DNA of 64,000 bases from Serratia proteamaculans. Lineage in GTDB: Bacteria > Pseudomonadota > Gammaproteobacteria > Enterobacterales > Enterobacteriaceae. Positions 10,068 through 17,836 of the stretch are shown one piece after another. The stretch lies in contig NZ_SWDE01000001.1 of NCBI RefSeq assembly GCF_013337185.1, forward strand, positions 124,001-188,000, in the 5' to 3' direction. The notes beneath the pieces are model-generated. The model ran no database searches, was not told the origin of the DNA, and saw nothing but the letters and a program-made list of their open reading frames with translations. The position numbers and the translations under genes are program-made. Numbering within the stretch: position 1 is the stretch's first letter; every line of letters starts with the position of its first letter.

Positions 10068-11575
10068 CAGGGCTGTCCGCTGGCGATCATGCTGCGCGCT
10101 GTCACCAGTTGGCGTTCTCGCGGATCGCGCTCTGCGTTCTTCATGTCCGCGGTTTCCCCCTGGATCACTCGTTCATGCAGTAGCGGGATCGCGGCATGAG
10201 TGGCCAGGATGCGGTTTTCCGCCGCCATGATCGCCTGGCGTCGCTGTGCACCAGCCGCAATAGCGGCAGCCCGGGTTAAAGCCGCATCCACCTGGGGGTC
10301 GCACAGTTGGGCGATATTGAACGAGCCCTGACAGGCGAAATCGCTGAACATATAAGCCAGTGGATCGCCGGAGTCCAACACCGTGGCTCGCGACAGAATA
10401 AATGCGTCGAATTTGCCCGCCAGCGCATCGGCTTCAATATGCGCATATTCCCGCACTTCCTGTTTCACCACAAAGCCTGCCGCGCTGAGCTGTTGCGCCA
10501 GATAAACGGCGACTTCCGGCAACTCGGCGCGATCGCTGAAGGTGGCCAGAGTGATTATTTGTCCCTTCACCGTCGTGGTGGGCAGCAAGGGTTGCGGCTG
10601 TCGCAACGGTGCCGCCCAGGGCAGTGCCGGGCCAAGCAGCCCGCTGGCGACATCGGCACGGCCTTCGTAGACATTGTCCACCAGAGGCTGACGCTCAATA
10701 GCCGCTGCGGCGGCGGCACGCACCTGCGGATCGCGAAAGGCACCCACTCGGGTGTTCAGATACAGGGTGTTGGTGCGCGGCATCGGCACTTCATGGATCA
10801 GTTTTGCTGCAATCAGTGGCAACTGTGATACCGGCACGGCTTCAACCAGATCGGCACTGCCAGTGCGCAGGGCTGCGGCACGGGCGGCGCCGTCCGGTAC
10901 AAAGCTGACGTCAATGCCTGGCGCTGCGGCTTTTTGGCCCCAATAACCGTCAAAGCGCTTGAGTCGCGCGCTGCTGGTCCCGTTGATTTCCGTCAGTACA
11001 AAAGCGCCGGTCCCTGCCTGCAATGGATTAACCACACCGTTGGCACCGTAAGCCCGTTCGGCAAGGATAGCCAGTTGTGGGCTGGACAGCCGCTGCGGAA
11101 GTAAAGGGTCGGGTACCGCAGTGGAGATGATCACGGCGTGATCACCTTCTGTACTGACTGATAATTCAATGCCGTCAAGGATGCGTGGTTTTGGCGCGGC
11201 GTTGATTGCCGCCGAAAGTGAGCGTACGACGCTTTGTGCTGTCATTACACTGCCGTCGTGGAAGCTAACCCCTGGCCGCAACACAAAGCGCCAGCGGTGT
11301 TGATCTATCTGCTGCCATTCGGTGGCCAATGCCGGTTCGGCATCACCATTGGCGTTCAGCAGCACCAGCGTTTCGGTATTGCTCCAGCGCGAAAGCTTAA
11401 ACGCATCATCGCTGAGCGGCGTAAGGCCGGAACGAGGCGGTTGCAGCATGGCCAGCCGGATGCGCCGTTCTTCGCCGGCACCGGCTTTCGGTTCGGCAGG
11501 GTCAAAACAGCCGCCAAGCAGCAAGCTGCCGGCGAGCAGGCAGCCGGTGGGGCCAATAAAGCGCGGATTCAACAT
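10067..11575 (-). CDS. ABC importer substrate-binding lipoprotein, SBP family 5
   Basis: Periplasm-facing solute-binding protein of the DppA/OppA/NikA family, 502 residues. The start is the ATG at 11573-11575, preceded by TGAGGA. A lipoprotein signal is present: a hydrophobic stretch ending LLLGGC with the lipidated cysteine at residue 23, so it should be anchored rather than free like OppA. Family features include EPALATEWQQIDQHRWRFVL and PGVSFHDGSVMTAQSVVRSL near residues 80-125. Family members bind peptides, nickel chelates, haem or opine-type metallophores; the sequence alone does not decide. It is third in a four-gene operon (ATPase, ATPase, binding protein, fused permease). Confidence 0.85.
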   Translation of the reverse strand: MLNPRFIGPTGCLLAGSLLLGGCFDPAEPKAGAGEERRIRLAMLQPPRSGLTPLSDDAFKLSRWSNTETLVLLNANGDAEPALATEWQQIDQHRWRFVLRPGVSFHDGSVMTAQSVVRSLSAAINAAPKPRILDGIELSVSTEGDHAVIISTAVPDPLLPQRLSSPQLAILAERAYGANGVVNPLQAGTGAFVLTEINGTSSARLKRFDGYWGQKAAAPGIDVSFVPDGAARAAALRTGSADLVEAVPVSQLPLIAAKLIHEVPMPRTNTLYLNTRVGAFRDPQVRAAAAAAIERQPLVDNVYEGRADVASGLLGPALPWAAPLRQPQPLLPTTTVKGQIITLATFSDRAELPEVAVYLAQQLSAAGFVVKQEVREYAHIEADALAGKFDAFILSRATVLDSGDPLAYMFSDFACQGSFNIAQLCDPQVDAALTRAAAIAAGAQRRQAIMAAENRILATHAAIPLLHERVIQGETADMKNAERDPRERQLVTARSMIASGQP

Positions 11576-11593
11576 GAAAAAGTCCTCAGAATG

Positions 11594-12376
11594 TCAGGGC
11601 TGATAAAGGGCGGGTAACGATGGAATTGCAGCCAGCAGTTCGCAGGTGGCGGTATGCCTGGGACTGCGCAGCAGTTCATCGGTTGGGCGATCTTCCACGA
11701 TGGCGCCGCAGGCCATCACCAGCGTTCGTTGGCATAGGGCGGCGACCAGTGAAATATCATGGGAGACAAGCAGCATGCCCATATTTTGTTGACGAGTAAT
11801 CTTGTCGAGCAGGCCAATGATCTGCTGACGCAGCGGCAGATCCAGACCGCTGACCGGTTCATCGGCGATTAAAAAAAGGGGTTGTAGGGCGATAGCACGT
11901 GCCAGCGCCACCCGTTGAGCTTGCCCACCAGAAAGTTGGCCGGGACGGGCGTGTAGCAGGTCCTCATCCAATTCGACCTGCCGTAATGCCCGTTCAGCGG
12001 CAATGCTCAAATCTTGCGAGGGTGCCAGTTGACGCAGAGGAGCAATAATCAACTCGGCCACGGTGTGGCGCGGGTTAAGTGAAGCATGGGCATCTTGTGG
12101 TACGTATTGCACCAAACGTCGATACCAGCGTAATTGCCTCATGGAGGCAGGGCGGATGGCGTTGCCCTGGCACAGGATATGGCCGGCATCCGCTGTATCC
12201 AATGCCAGCAACAGCCTGAGTAGCGTCGATTTCCCGGCGCCGGAGCAGCCTACCAGTCCGACGCGCTCCCCTGGGTACAGATTCAGGTCGGTGGGTTTTA
12301 GTCCGTCAGACTGTGATGAATATCGGAGGCAGACTTGCTGCAGGCTGATGAAGGGCAGCGTTCCACTGATTGACAT
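11594..12376 (-). CDS. ABC importer ATPase, DppF/OppF type
   Basis: Cytoplasmic ATPase of the family 5 ABC importer, about 260 residues. Walker A is GCSGAGKS, the signature is LSGGQAQR, Walker B is LFLIADEP followed by the D loop SGLD, and the switch histidine is in LLVSHD. The start is the ATG at 12374-12376, which has GGAGTG six bases upstream; a GTG three codons earlier (12383-12385) is an alternative. It lies 13 bp after the other ATPase gene and 18 bp before the binding-protein gene. It lacks the long carboxy-terminal oligopeptide-transporter extension of true OppD/OppF proteins, so it is a compact member of the family. Confidence 0.85.
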   Translation of the reverse strand: MSISGTLPFISLQQVCLRYSSQSDGLKPTDLNLYPGERVGLVGCSGAGKSTLLRLLLALDTADAGHILCQGNAIRPASMRQLRWYRRLVQYVPQDAHASLNPRHTVAELIIAPLRQLAPSQDLSIAAERALRQVELDEDLLHARPGQLSGGQAQRVALARAIALQPLFLIADEPVSGLDLPLRQQIIGLLDKITRQQNMGMLLVSHDISLVAALCQRTLVMACGAIVEDRPTDELLRSPRHTATCELLAAIPSLPALYQP

Positions 12377-12389
12377 GCCATTCACTCCG

Positions 12390-13199
12390 TTAACCTGCCA
12401 GGCTCAACGGCGATGTCTGTTTGAAGGCTGGACGCTGCGCTGTAGCAACCAACTGCCGGGTATAGGGGTGAGCAGGGTGATGCAATAATTGTGCGAACGA
12501 TCCTTGCTCGACTATTTTGCCATCCACCATGACGATGGCACGCTGACACAGGTTGGCGGCAACGGTGAGATCGTGGGTAATAAACAGCAATGCCGGTGCG
12601 TGAGGACGTTCGGTGTAAGCTTTCAGGATAGCGATCAGTTGATGTTGGCTGACCATGTCCAACGCAGTGGTGGGCTCATCGGCGATTAGCAGGCTTTTCT
12701 CACCCACCAATGCCAGCGCTGCGCAGACTCGCTGGCATTGTCCGCCAGACAGTTGGCCCGGATAGCGTGACATGATGATCTCTGGTGGCAAGCCTAATGC
12801 CGCCAGCAACTCGGCGGCGCAGCACTGTGCCGGTTGTTTTTTCATGTTGTTCTGACCGCGTATTGCGAGAATTAGCTGCTGGCCCACTCGGGTCAGAGGA
12901 TTGAGACTGGTAAAGGGATCCTGAAAGATGGCCGCCAGTGCAGGGTGTTTGCGCTGTTGTAAACGCTGGCCACAGAGTTCTTGTCCTTGCAATCGTATTG
13001 AGCCGCTTACTACTGCGCCAGCCGGTAACGTCCCCAAAATGGCGGCGGCAGTGAGTGATTTACCTGAACCCGATGCACCCAACAGACACAGACGTTCGCC
13101 GGCATACAGAGTAAAATTCAAATCGTGAATTTTGACGTCTCCGTCGAGCGACAGCGTCAGGTGTTCTACGGTGAGTAACGGCGAGGTTTGGTTATCCAT
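12390..13199 (-). CDS. ABC importer ATPase, DppD/OppD type
   Basis: First gene of the four-gene importer operon, 269 residues. Walker A is GASGSGKS, the signature is LSGGQCQR, Walker B is LLIADEPTTALD, and the switch region is LLFITHD. The QDPFTSLNPLTRVGQQL stretch in the Q-loop area is typical of dipeptide/oligopeptide/nickel importer ATPases. The ATG at 13197-13199 has only a poor ribosome-binding site. A Zur-type operator lies 25-47 bp upstream of the start, the main clue to regulation. Like its partner it is shorter than OppD of the same window (338 residues). Confidence 0.85.
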   Translation of the reverse strand: MDNQTSPLLTVEHLTLSLDGDVKIHDLNFTLYAGERLCLLGASGSGKSLTAAAILGTLPAGAVVSGSIRLQGQELCGQRLQQRKHPALAAIFQDPFTSLNPLTRVGQQLILAIRGQNNMKKQPAQCCAAELLAALGLPPEIIMSRYPGQLSGGQCQRVCAALALVGEKSLLIADEPTTALDMVSQHQLIAILKAYTERPHAPALLFITHDLTVAANLCQRAIVMVDGKIVEQGSFAQLLHHPAHPYTRQLVATAQRPAFKQTSPLSLAG

Positions 13200-13223
13200 T
13201 GACGCATCTTTTTGGGTTTATTT

Positions 13224-13246
13224 GTTATGTGATAACATAACATTTG
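13224..13246 (-). promoter_or_regulatory. Zur-type (zinc uptake regulator) operator
   Basis: A 23-bp site whose core reads ATGTGATAACATAACATTT on the plus strand. Against the gamma-proteobacterial Zur consensus (arms GAAATGTTATA and TATAACATTTC around one central base) I count 17 matches of 22. It sits just upstream of the first importer ATPase, where it would overlap the promoter, and it could also act on the small divergent gene at 13351. Motif-based only; no binding data. Confidence 0.6.
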
Positions 13247-13350
13247 TGAGTTCGAAATAACCAGCGGATTTATGAAATACTTTGAAATAGTCTAAAGCGG
13301 GGTAAGCAAGGTATGATGCTGAGGGTTTTGTTGTCAGGTTGGTCTTATCG

Positions 13351-13506
13351 GTGAGAACGCTTATTTTTATTTTGTGTATGGCGGGTTATCTGCTGGTGTT
13401 GAGTTACCTTGGTGTTTTCGTCACGGATAAAATATGTGAGAAATCCAATAACTACACCAAGGTGTGCCGCCTGGTCGATATTTCGGAGCCGCATATTCCA
13501 AAGTAA
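13351..13506 (+). CDS. Small single-pass membrane protein, GTG start
   Basis: Predicted 51-residue protein starting at a GTG (13351). Residues about 4-24 form a hydrophobic helix (LIFILCMAGYLLVLSYLGVF), followed by a soluble tail with two cysteines (Cys29 and Cys39) and ending ISEPHIPK. The tail after the helix would most likely lie in the periplasm. The ribosome-binding site is weak; a TTG at 13339 is an alternative start. It is divergent from the Zur-box importer operon, about 105 bp from the operator, and convergent with the next gene (9 bp between stops). I do not recognise the family; the layout is loosely like YobH. Existence as a gene is probable but unproven. Confidence 0.4.
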   Translation: MRTLIFILCMAGYLLVLSYLGVFVTDKICEKSNNYTKVCRLVDISEPHIPK

Positions 13507-13515
13507 ATTCGGCTG

Positions 13516-13998
13516 TCAGCTCAGATAATCAGCGGTGATAAGCGGCGTCAACAGCCCTGATAATGCGGCCAGCGTTGCCCATTGTCGCCACCCAAGGCGT
13601 GCCAACCAATCCTGGCGCAGTGGTGGTGTCGCAAGCTGACCCACGGCAACCGTACCGGCCAGCAGCAGCGTCAGAAAAATGAATACCAACCCACGACTCC
13701 ATGCATTGAACTCGATGTGCAGCACATTGGCGTAGTACAGCCGCATCAAAATATAATAAGCCAGCATCAGCCAGGCGAAATGGGTACGTTTTTTCAGCAC
13801 CTGATAAAGTAGAAATGCGATGAAAATGCTGTGGCACACAGAGATCAGTGGCGCTTCAATGGGGCGCCTGACGCAGCCGTTATACACCGCCAGATAGATA
13901 TTAAACACCAACTGGGCATAGATGGTATAGATATACCAGCCATAGATGATTTTGAGCTTTTTGGGCGTTGGCGGGGTTGGGCAATAATCCGATATCAT
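13516..13998 (-). CDS. Inner-membrane protein of unknown function
   Basis: 160-residue protein with four likely transmembrane helices, at about residues 20-42, 50-68, 73-92 and 103-122, and a hydrophobic stretch near the carboxy end (WATLAALSGLLTPLITADYL). It starts MISDYCPTPPTPKKLKI with a short cytoplasmic tail. The start ATG at 13996-13998 has GGAGGCTCCA close upstream, a good ribosome-binding site. I recognise no family. It stands alone between two short genes of opposite direction. Confidence 0.65.
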   Translation of the reverse strand: MISDYCPTPPTPKKLKIIYGWYIYTIYAQLVFNIYLAVYNGCVRRPIEAPLISVCHSIFIAFLLYQVLKKRTHFAWLMLAYYILMRLYYANVLHIEFNAWSRGLVFIFLTLLLAGTVAVGQLATPPLRQDWLARLGWRQWATLAALSGLLTPLITADYLS

Positions 13999-14170
13999 TG
14001 GAGCCTCCTGAGCTGACTAGCGTTATACCACCTAAAAACTAAATGAAAATTAAACGCCAAACAGGCTTTATTTTACCCCCTGACCTGGAACTAAGCCGCA
14101 TTCGCCAGGTCTGTTGAACGTTGCAACACGTAAGGTGTTTTTATGTGCTCCATAATGGTAATTCATTGAT

Positions 14171-14464
14171 ATGAAAGATTATAAAAGCGATAGCTCCGCC
14201 GTGTATCTGTTGATTATCACCCTGGGACTCTATTTTTTCCTGCCACCGGCGCTGGTCGCTTTCTTCTTTGATTGGTTAAATCTCAACCCCTTTAGCATTA
14301 TTCGCTTCTGGCATTTTAATCCGTTTTCCGCCGACCGCGGCATTCCTCTCTATCAAACCTTTATATACATATTAATCTTATGGGTTATAGCGAATATTCT
14401 GCTGGCGCTTATTTTGCTGATGGCTCGACGTCTCTATGTCCGGTTAGTCAGAAGAACTCGTTGA
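14171..14464 (+). CDS. Small two-helix membrane protein of unknown function
   Basis: 97-residue protein with two clear hydrophobic helices, at about residues 11-33 (VYLLIITLGLYFFLPPALVA) and 62-87 (YQTFIYILILWVIANILLAL), and a basic tail (ARRLYVRLVRRTR). That predicts both ends in the cytoplasm. The ATG at 14171 has no strong ribosome-binding site. A perfect 8-bp stem hairpin follows 39 bp after the stop. No family recognised; the protein-like composition and clean position between neighbours argue that it is real. Confidence 0.6.
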   Translation: MKDYKSDSSAVYLLIITLGLYFFLPPALVAFFFDWLNLNPFSIIRFWHFNPFSADRGIPLYQTFIYILILWVIANILLALILLMARRLYVRLVRRTR

Positions 14465-14502
14465 GCACGGGCACCAGATAGATCAATTTGCTTCCAATTG
14501 GT

Positions 14503-14523
14503 ATGCCAGCCAAATGCTGGCAT
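14503..14523 (+). terminator. Hairpin after the 97-residue membrane protein gene
   Basis: Perfect inverted repeat ATGCCAGC-CAAAT-GCTGGCAT with no T run after it. It may be a weak terminator or a 3' stabilising hairpin. Confidence 0.4.
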
Positions 14524-14640
14524 TAGTTTGATGACCAATACCCCGAAATTTCCGTAATCAGTCCAGGGTTTTTACCTGCGACAAGTTAGTTCGCCTGCTG
14601 ATAAAAAGTATCCTCATGCTTGTAATCCCTTATCGATAAA

Positions 14641-14659
14641 GATAATAATTATCATTAAT
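14641..14659 (+). promoter_or_regulatory. Fur box upstream of foxA
   Basis: GATAATAATTATCATTAAT closely matches the 19-bp Fur consensus (three GATAAT-type hexamers). It lies 116 bp before the FoxA start, so iron should repress the receptor gene. The leader between the box and the gene contains a G-rich stretch (GGGGGCGGGTCGGGGG, 14725-14740). Confidence 0.8.
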
Positions 14660-14774
14660 ATTTCCTTTTCTTTACATACAGCCCACCGATAGAACTTTTG
14701 CACTCTTGTCAGCCAGCGCTGCTGATGGGGGCGGGTCGGGGGTGACTTAATGATACTTACCGGGGATTATAAAT

Positions 14775-16892
14775 ATGCAGATGATTTTTCCTGTCAAACG
14801 GTCGCGTGTTTTGTGTGCGCTCGCGATGTTCCTGCCGCTGACCTCGCTTGCCGAAGATACCCTGGTGGTTACCGCCAGACCTGCGGATACCGCCGAGTCT
14901 GCGACTCAAGGCTATCAGGCGACCACCAGCCAGGGGGCGACCAAAACCGACCAGCCGCTGATCCTGACGGCGCAGTCTGTTTCTGTGGTGACACGCCAAC
15001 AAATGAGCGATCAGAATACCCAAACGGTTAACGATGCACTGAAATATACCCCGGGCGTTTTCACCAACTTCGCCGGCGGTGCGACACGCTATGACACCAT
15101 TGCATTGCGCGGTTTCCACGGTGGAGATGTCAATAACACCTTCCTCGACGGTCTTCGTCTGTTAAGTGACGGCGGCACCTATAATGCCTTGCAGGTTGAT
15201 CCCTGGTTCCTGGAGCGTATCGACGTCATCAAGGGGCCTTCTTCCGTGATGTATGGGCAGAGCATTCCGGGCGGGCTGGTGGCCTTGACCTCCAAGCGCC
15301 CGCAGTTTGCTACGCAGGGAAAGGTTAATCTTTCGGCAGGCAATAACAGCACCAAGGGCGCGGCTTTCGATGTGACCGGTCCTTTGTCGGAGCAGTGGGC
15401 TTATAGGCTGACCGGAATGACGCGCAGCAGCGATACCATGTATGACCATCAGCGCGAAGAACGTTATGCAATTTCGCCGTCACTGCTGTGGCAACCAGAT
15501 GAAAATACCTCACTGTTACTGAAAGCTTACCTGCAAAAGGATCCGTCCGGCGGTTATCACAGTGCCGTACCGGCAGATGGCAGTCTCTATTCCAGCTCAG
15601 GCGACAAACTGGATCGCGGATTCTTTGATGGCGAGAGCAGCCGTAACGTCTTCAAACGTTGGGAGCAGATCTACAGCTACGCCTTCTCACACAGCTTTAA
15701 TGACGTTTGGTCATTTCGCCAGAATGCCAGCTATACCCATTCTAACGTTGAATTGCAGCAGGTTTATCAGATTGGTTGGGATCAGGATCACCAGTTACTG
15801 AACCGCTATTACAGCGGATCGGCAACCTCACTGGACGCATTCGCCGTCGACAACCAACTGGAAGCCGACTTTGCTACCGGGCCGCTGGATCACCGAGTGA
15901 TGCTGGGCCTGGATTACCAGCGTTTTCGTAATAACCTGTGGGATGAGTCTGCTGAGGCCTCTCAATTGAACCCTTATACCGGTGTTTCGGGGGGCGCGGG
16001 GTTGACCAATCTGACGCATACCGATTCCCGCCGCCACTATGAACAGATGGGCGTTTATCTGCAGGATGAAATCAGCCTGCAGAACTGGTATCTGAATCTG
16101 TCTGGTCGTTTTGACCGTATGGAGGCCAAAAATACGGTGCTCAACACCGGCACCAGCGATGAACGTCGTGACGATAACTTTAGCGGCCGTGCCTCGTTGC
16201 TGTACCGCTTTGACAGCGGTTTCTCACCTTACGCCAGTTACAGCACTGCGGTGACGCCGGAAGCGCTGTCCGATCAAAACGGCCATATGCTGAAGCCGAG
16301 CACCAGTGAGCAGTACGAGGTGGGGCTGAAATATCAGCCGCCGGGCAGCTCATCAATCTACAGCGTGGCACTGTATGACCTGACGCAGAATGACGTCGCC
16401 AACCGCGTGGTGCAGCAAAGTTATTATCTGCCCGCCGGAAAAGTCCATTCTCAGGGGATTGAACTGGAAGCTCGCAGCAAGTTAACCGAACATCTCGATC
16501 TGATAGCAGGCTACACCTACAACAAGGTGAAGTTTAAAGATGCGATTGACGGCAACAACGGCAATACGCCGTATTTGGCGCCGGAGCAAATGGCTTCGCT
16601 GTGGGGCAAATACGCCACCATCTACGGGGTGGATCTGGGGGCTGGGGTGCGTTATATCGGCAAGCAGTGGGCGGATAACGAGAATACGCTACGTATTCCT
16701 TCGGTGACGCTGGTGGATGCTTCGGTGCGGATGAATCTGGATGCTGTTAACTCATCGTTGAAAGGCGCTTATGTGCAGTTAAACGTGAATAATCTGACCG
16801 ATCGAAAATACGTCGCGGCCTGTTATGGCACCGGTTATTGCTATTGGGGGGCAGAACGCTCCGTGCTGGCGACGGTAGGGTACGATTTTTAA
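14775..16892 (+). CDS. foxA: TonB-dependent ferrioxamine receptor FoxA
   Basis: Outer-membrane receptor for hydroxamate siderophores (ferrioxamine), energised by TonB. The 705-residue protein matches recalled Yersinia FoxA closely along its whole length: the TKTDQPLILTAQSVSVVTRQ plug start, GGDVNNTFLDGLRLLSDGG, ERIDVIKGPSSVMYGQSIPG, and the end CYWGAERSVLATVGYDF. A signal peptide covers about residues 1-26 (FLPLTSLA then EDTLVV), with a TonB box DTLVVTA right after it. The last residue is phenylalanine, as in most outer-membrane barrels. A second ATG lies two codons in. The gene is single and monocistronic, with a Fur box upstream, and suggests use of siderophores made by other microbes. Confidence 0.92.
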   Translation: MQMIFPVKRSRVLCALAMFLPLTSLAEDTLVVTARPADTAESATQGYQATTSQGATKTDQPLILTAQSVSVVTRQQMSDQNTQTVNDALKYTPGVFTNFAGGATRYDTIALRGFHGGDVNNTFLDGLRLLSDGGTYNALQVDPWFLERIDVIKGPSSVMYGQSIPGGLVALTSKRPQFATQGKVNLSAGNNSTKGAAFDVTGPLSEQWAYRLTGMTRSSDTMYDHQREERYAISPSLLWQPDENTSLLLKAYLQKDPSGGYHSAVPADGSLYSSSGDKLDRGFFDGESSRNVFKRWEQIYSYAFSHSFNDVWSFRQNASYTHSNVELQQVYQIGWDQDHQLLNRYYSGSATSLDAFAVDNQLEADFATGPLDHRVMLGLDYQRFRNNLWDESAEASQLNPYTGVSGGAGLTNLTHTDSRRHYEQMGVYLQDEISLQNWYLNLSGRFDRMEAKNTVLNTGTSDERRDDNFSGRASLLYRFDSGFSPYASYSTAVTPEALSDQNGHMLKPSTSEQYEVGLKYQPPGSSSIYSVALYDLTQNDVANRVVQQSYYLPAGKVHSQGIELEARSKLTEHLDLIAGYTYNKVKFKDAIDGNNGNTPYLAPEQMASLWGKYATIYGVDLGAGVRYIGKQWADNENTLRIPSVTLVDASVRMNLDAVNSSLKGAYVQLNVNNLTDRKYVAACYGTGYCYWGAERSVLATVGYDF

Positions 16893-16908
16893 GGGAAGGC
16901 TCATCACT

Positions 16909-16931
16909 GCCCCGTCGGTCTTTGGCGGGGC
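16909..16931 (+). terminator. Possible terminator after foxA
   Basis: Inverted repeat GCCCCG ... CGGGGC with an 11-base loop, 17 bp after the foxA stop. No strong T run, so only a possible terminator. Confidence 0.4.
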
Positions 16932-16944
16932 GGTTGCTCAAGCG

Positions 16945-17121
16945 TTAAAACAAGGAGAACATCAACACTACCGGTAGGCTTAATGGCCAGGTCAGGCCAA
17001 TGGTTAACGCACTGATAAAACGAATTTTAATGGTATCCCGGCTGACCAGATAGGTAAAAATCATAGAAACTAACAGGCCAATTAAATAAAAGTATTGTGT
17101 TGCTACCCACAGCGACGACAT
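16945..17121 (-). CDS. GhoT/OrtT-family small membrane toxin
   Basis: 58-residue protein with two transmembrane helices (about residues 9-26 and 35-56). The carboxy half, with FISALTIGLTWPLSLPVVLM and FSLF as the last residues, is a near match to the conserved end of E. coli GhoT (type V toxin) and OrtT (orphan toxin), which are 57 residues long. Those proteins damage membrane potential and lower ATP when overproduced. Start ATG at 17119-17121, preceded by GGGATTGG; stop TAA at 16945-16947. No GhoS-like antitoxin gene is visible next to it, which favours the orphan OrtT type. It is convergent with foxA and divergent from yqaE. It is too short for simple length filters, so it may be unannotated. 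Confidence 0.8.
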   Translation of the reverse strand: MSSLWVATQYFYLIGLLVSMIFTYLVSRDTIKIRFISALTIGLTWPLSLPVVLMFSLF

Positions 17122-17210
17122 GAAACCAATCCCAGTTGTATTTTTAAGCCTTAAATTTTAAGGGCTCAATCCCACATAATCAATGCTTATTAATTCTTTC
17201 TTTTATTGAC

Positions 17211-17244
17211 GATATATAACCACAGTTTTTGTAGATATATACCA
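17211..17244. repeat. Short direct repeat GATATATA(A)CCA
   Basis: GATATATAACCA (17211-17222) and GATATATACCA (17234-17244) are spaced 23 bp start to start, about two helical turns, in the AT-rich region between the GhoT-like gene and yqaE. It may be an operator pair or chance in AT-rich DNA. Confidence 0.3.
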
Positions 17245-17343
17245 ATTTAACGGTTTTATAAGACTCTCTGGAGAGAGCGAAATTTGAAAATGTTAAGCAT
17301 ATGTAATATATTGGTGTCTTATAAAGCAAAATGAGGCGTTATT

Positions 17344-17502
17344 ATGAGCTTTTGGAGAATCGTATTTACCATCATCTTGCCCCCTTTGGGTGTACTGCTG
17401 GATAAAGGGATCGGCGGGGCGTTTATCCTCAACATTATTCTGACTCTGCTCGGCTACTTCCCGGGCCTGATCCACGCATTCTGGATCCAGACCAAACAGT
17501 AA
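17344..17502 (+). CDS. yqaE: Pmp3/YqaE family membrane protein
   Basis: 52-residue proteolipid of the Pmp3 family (PF01679 type). Members are small two-helix membrane proteins induced by salt, cold or osmotic stress and thought to affect membrane potential. MSFWRIVFTIILPPLGVLLD and then LTLLGYFPGLIHAFW are near-identical to E. coli YqaE, including the family core PPLGV and YxPGxIHA. The ATG at 17344 is preceded by GAGG. A loose hairpin region (CCAGGG ... CCCTGG) follows the stop. It is a single gene, divergent from the GhoT-like toxin gene; both products act at the inner membrane. Confidence 0.9.
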   Translation: MSFWRIVFTIILPPLGVLLDKGIGGAFILNIILTLLGYFPGLIHAFWIQTKQ

Positions 17503-17598
17503 GGGTTTTACGGGCATATCGCCCAGGGAAGCTGCTGTTCAGCGTAACGCTATCAACCCTGGTATGGGCACATGCCGGGGTTTTTATCTTTGAAGGGG

Positions 17599-17688
17599 CT
17601 AATGAATATTGAGGCCGTAGACAAACAACCATGAAAAAAACATCGCCAGCAGGCCTGCAATAAAAAGAATGGAGATCATTTCCTTCAC
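17599..17688 (-). CDS. Possible 29-residue single-helix membrane peptide
   Basis: Reading frame from a GTG at 17686-17688: a short lead, then MISILFIAGLLAMFFSWLFV, then YGLNIH and stop. Almost the whole peptide is one hydrophobic helix. AGGGA lies about nine bases before the GTG; the internal ATG at 17677 would have its Shine-Dalgarno sequence too close. No family recognised. The evidence is only composition plus a usable ribosome-binding site. Confidence 0.3.
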   Translation of the reverse strand: MKEMISILFIAGLLAMFFSWLFVYGLNIH

Positions 17689-17836
17689 TGAATAATTCCC
17701 TTTTGATTTCGTTGAAATTACTTCTCATTGTTTTTTCATGGGATTTTAGATCGTAATAGGTAAAAATCCTAGTTTTAATGTGGTGGTGTGACTCTTCATC
17801 GACCAAAATACAGCACTTGCATAGGAGGTTTACCCC

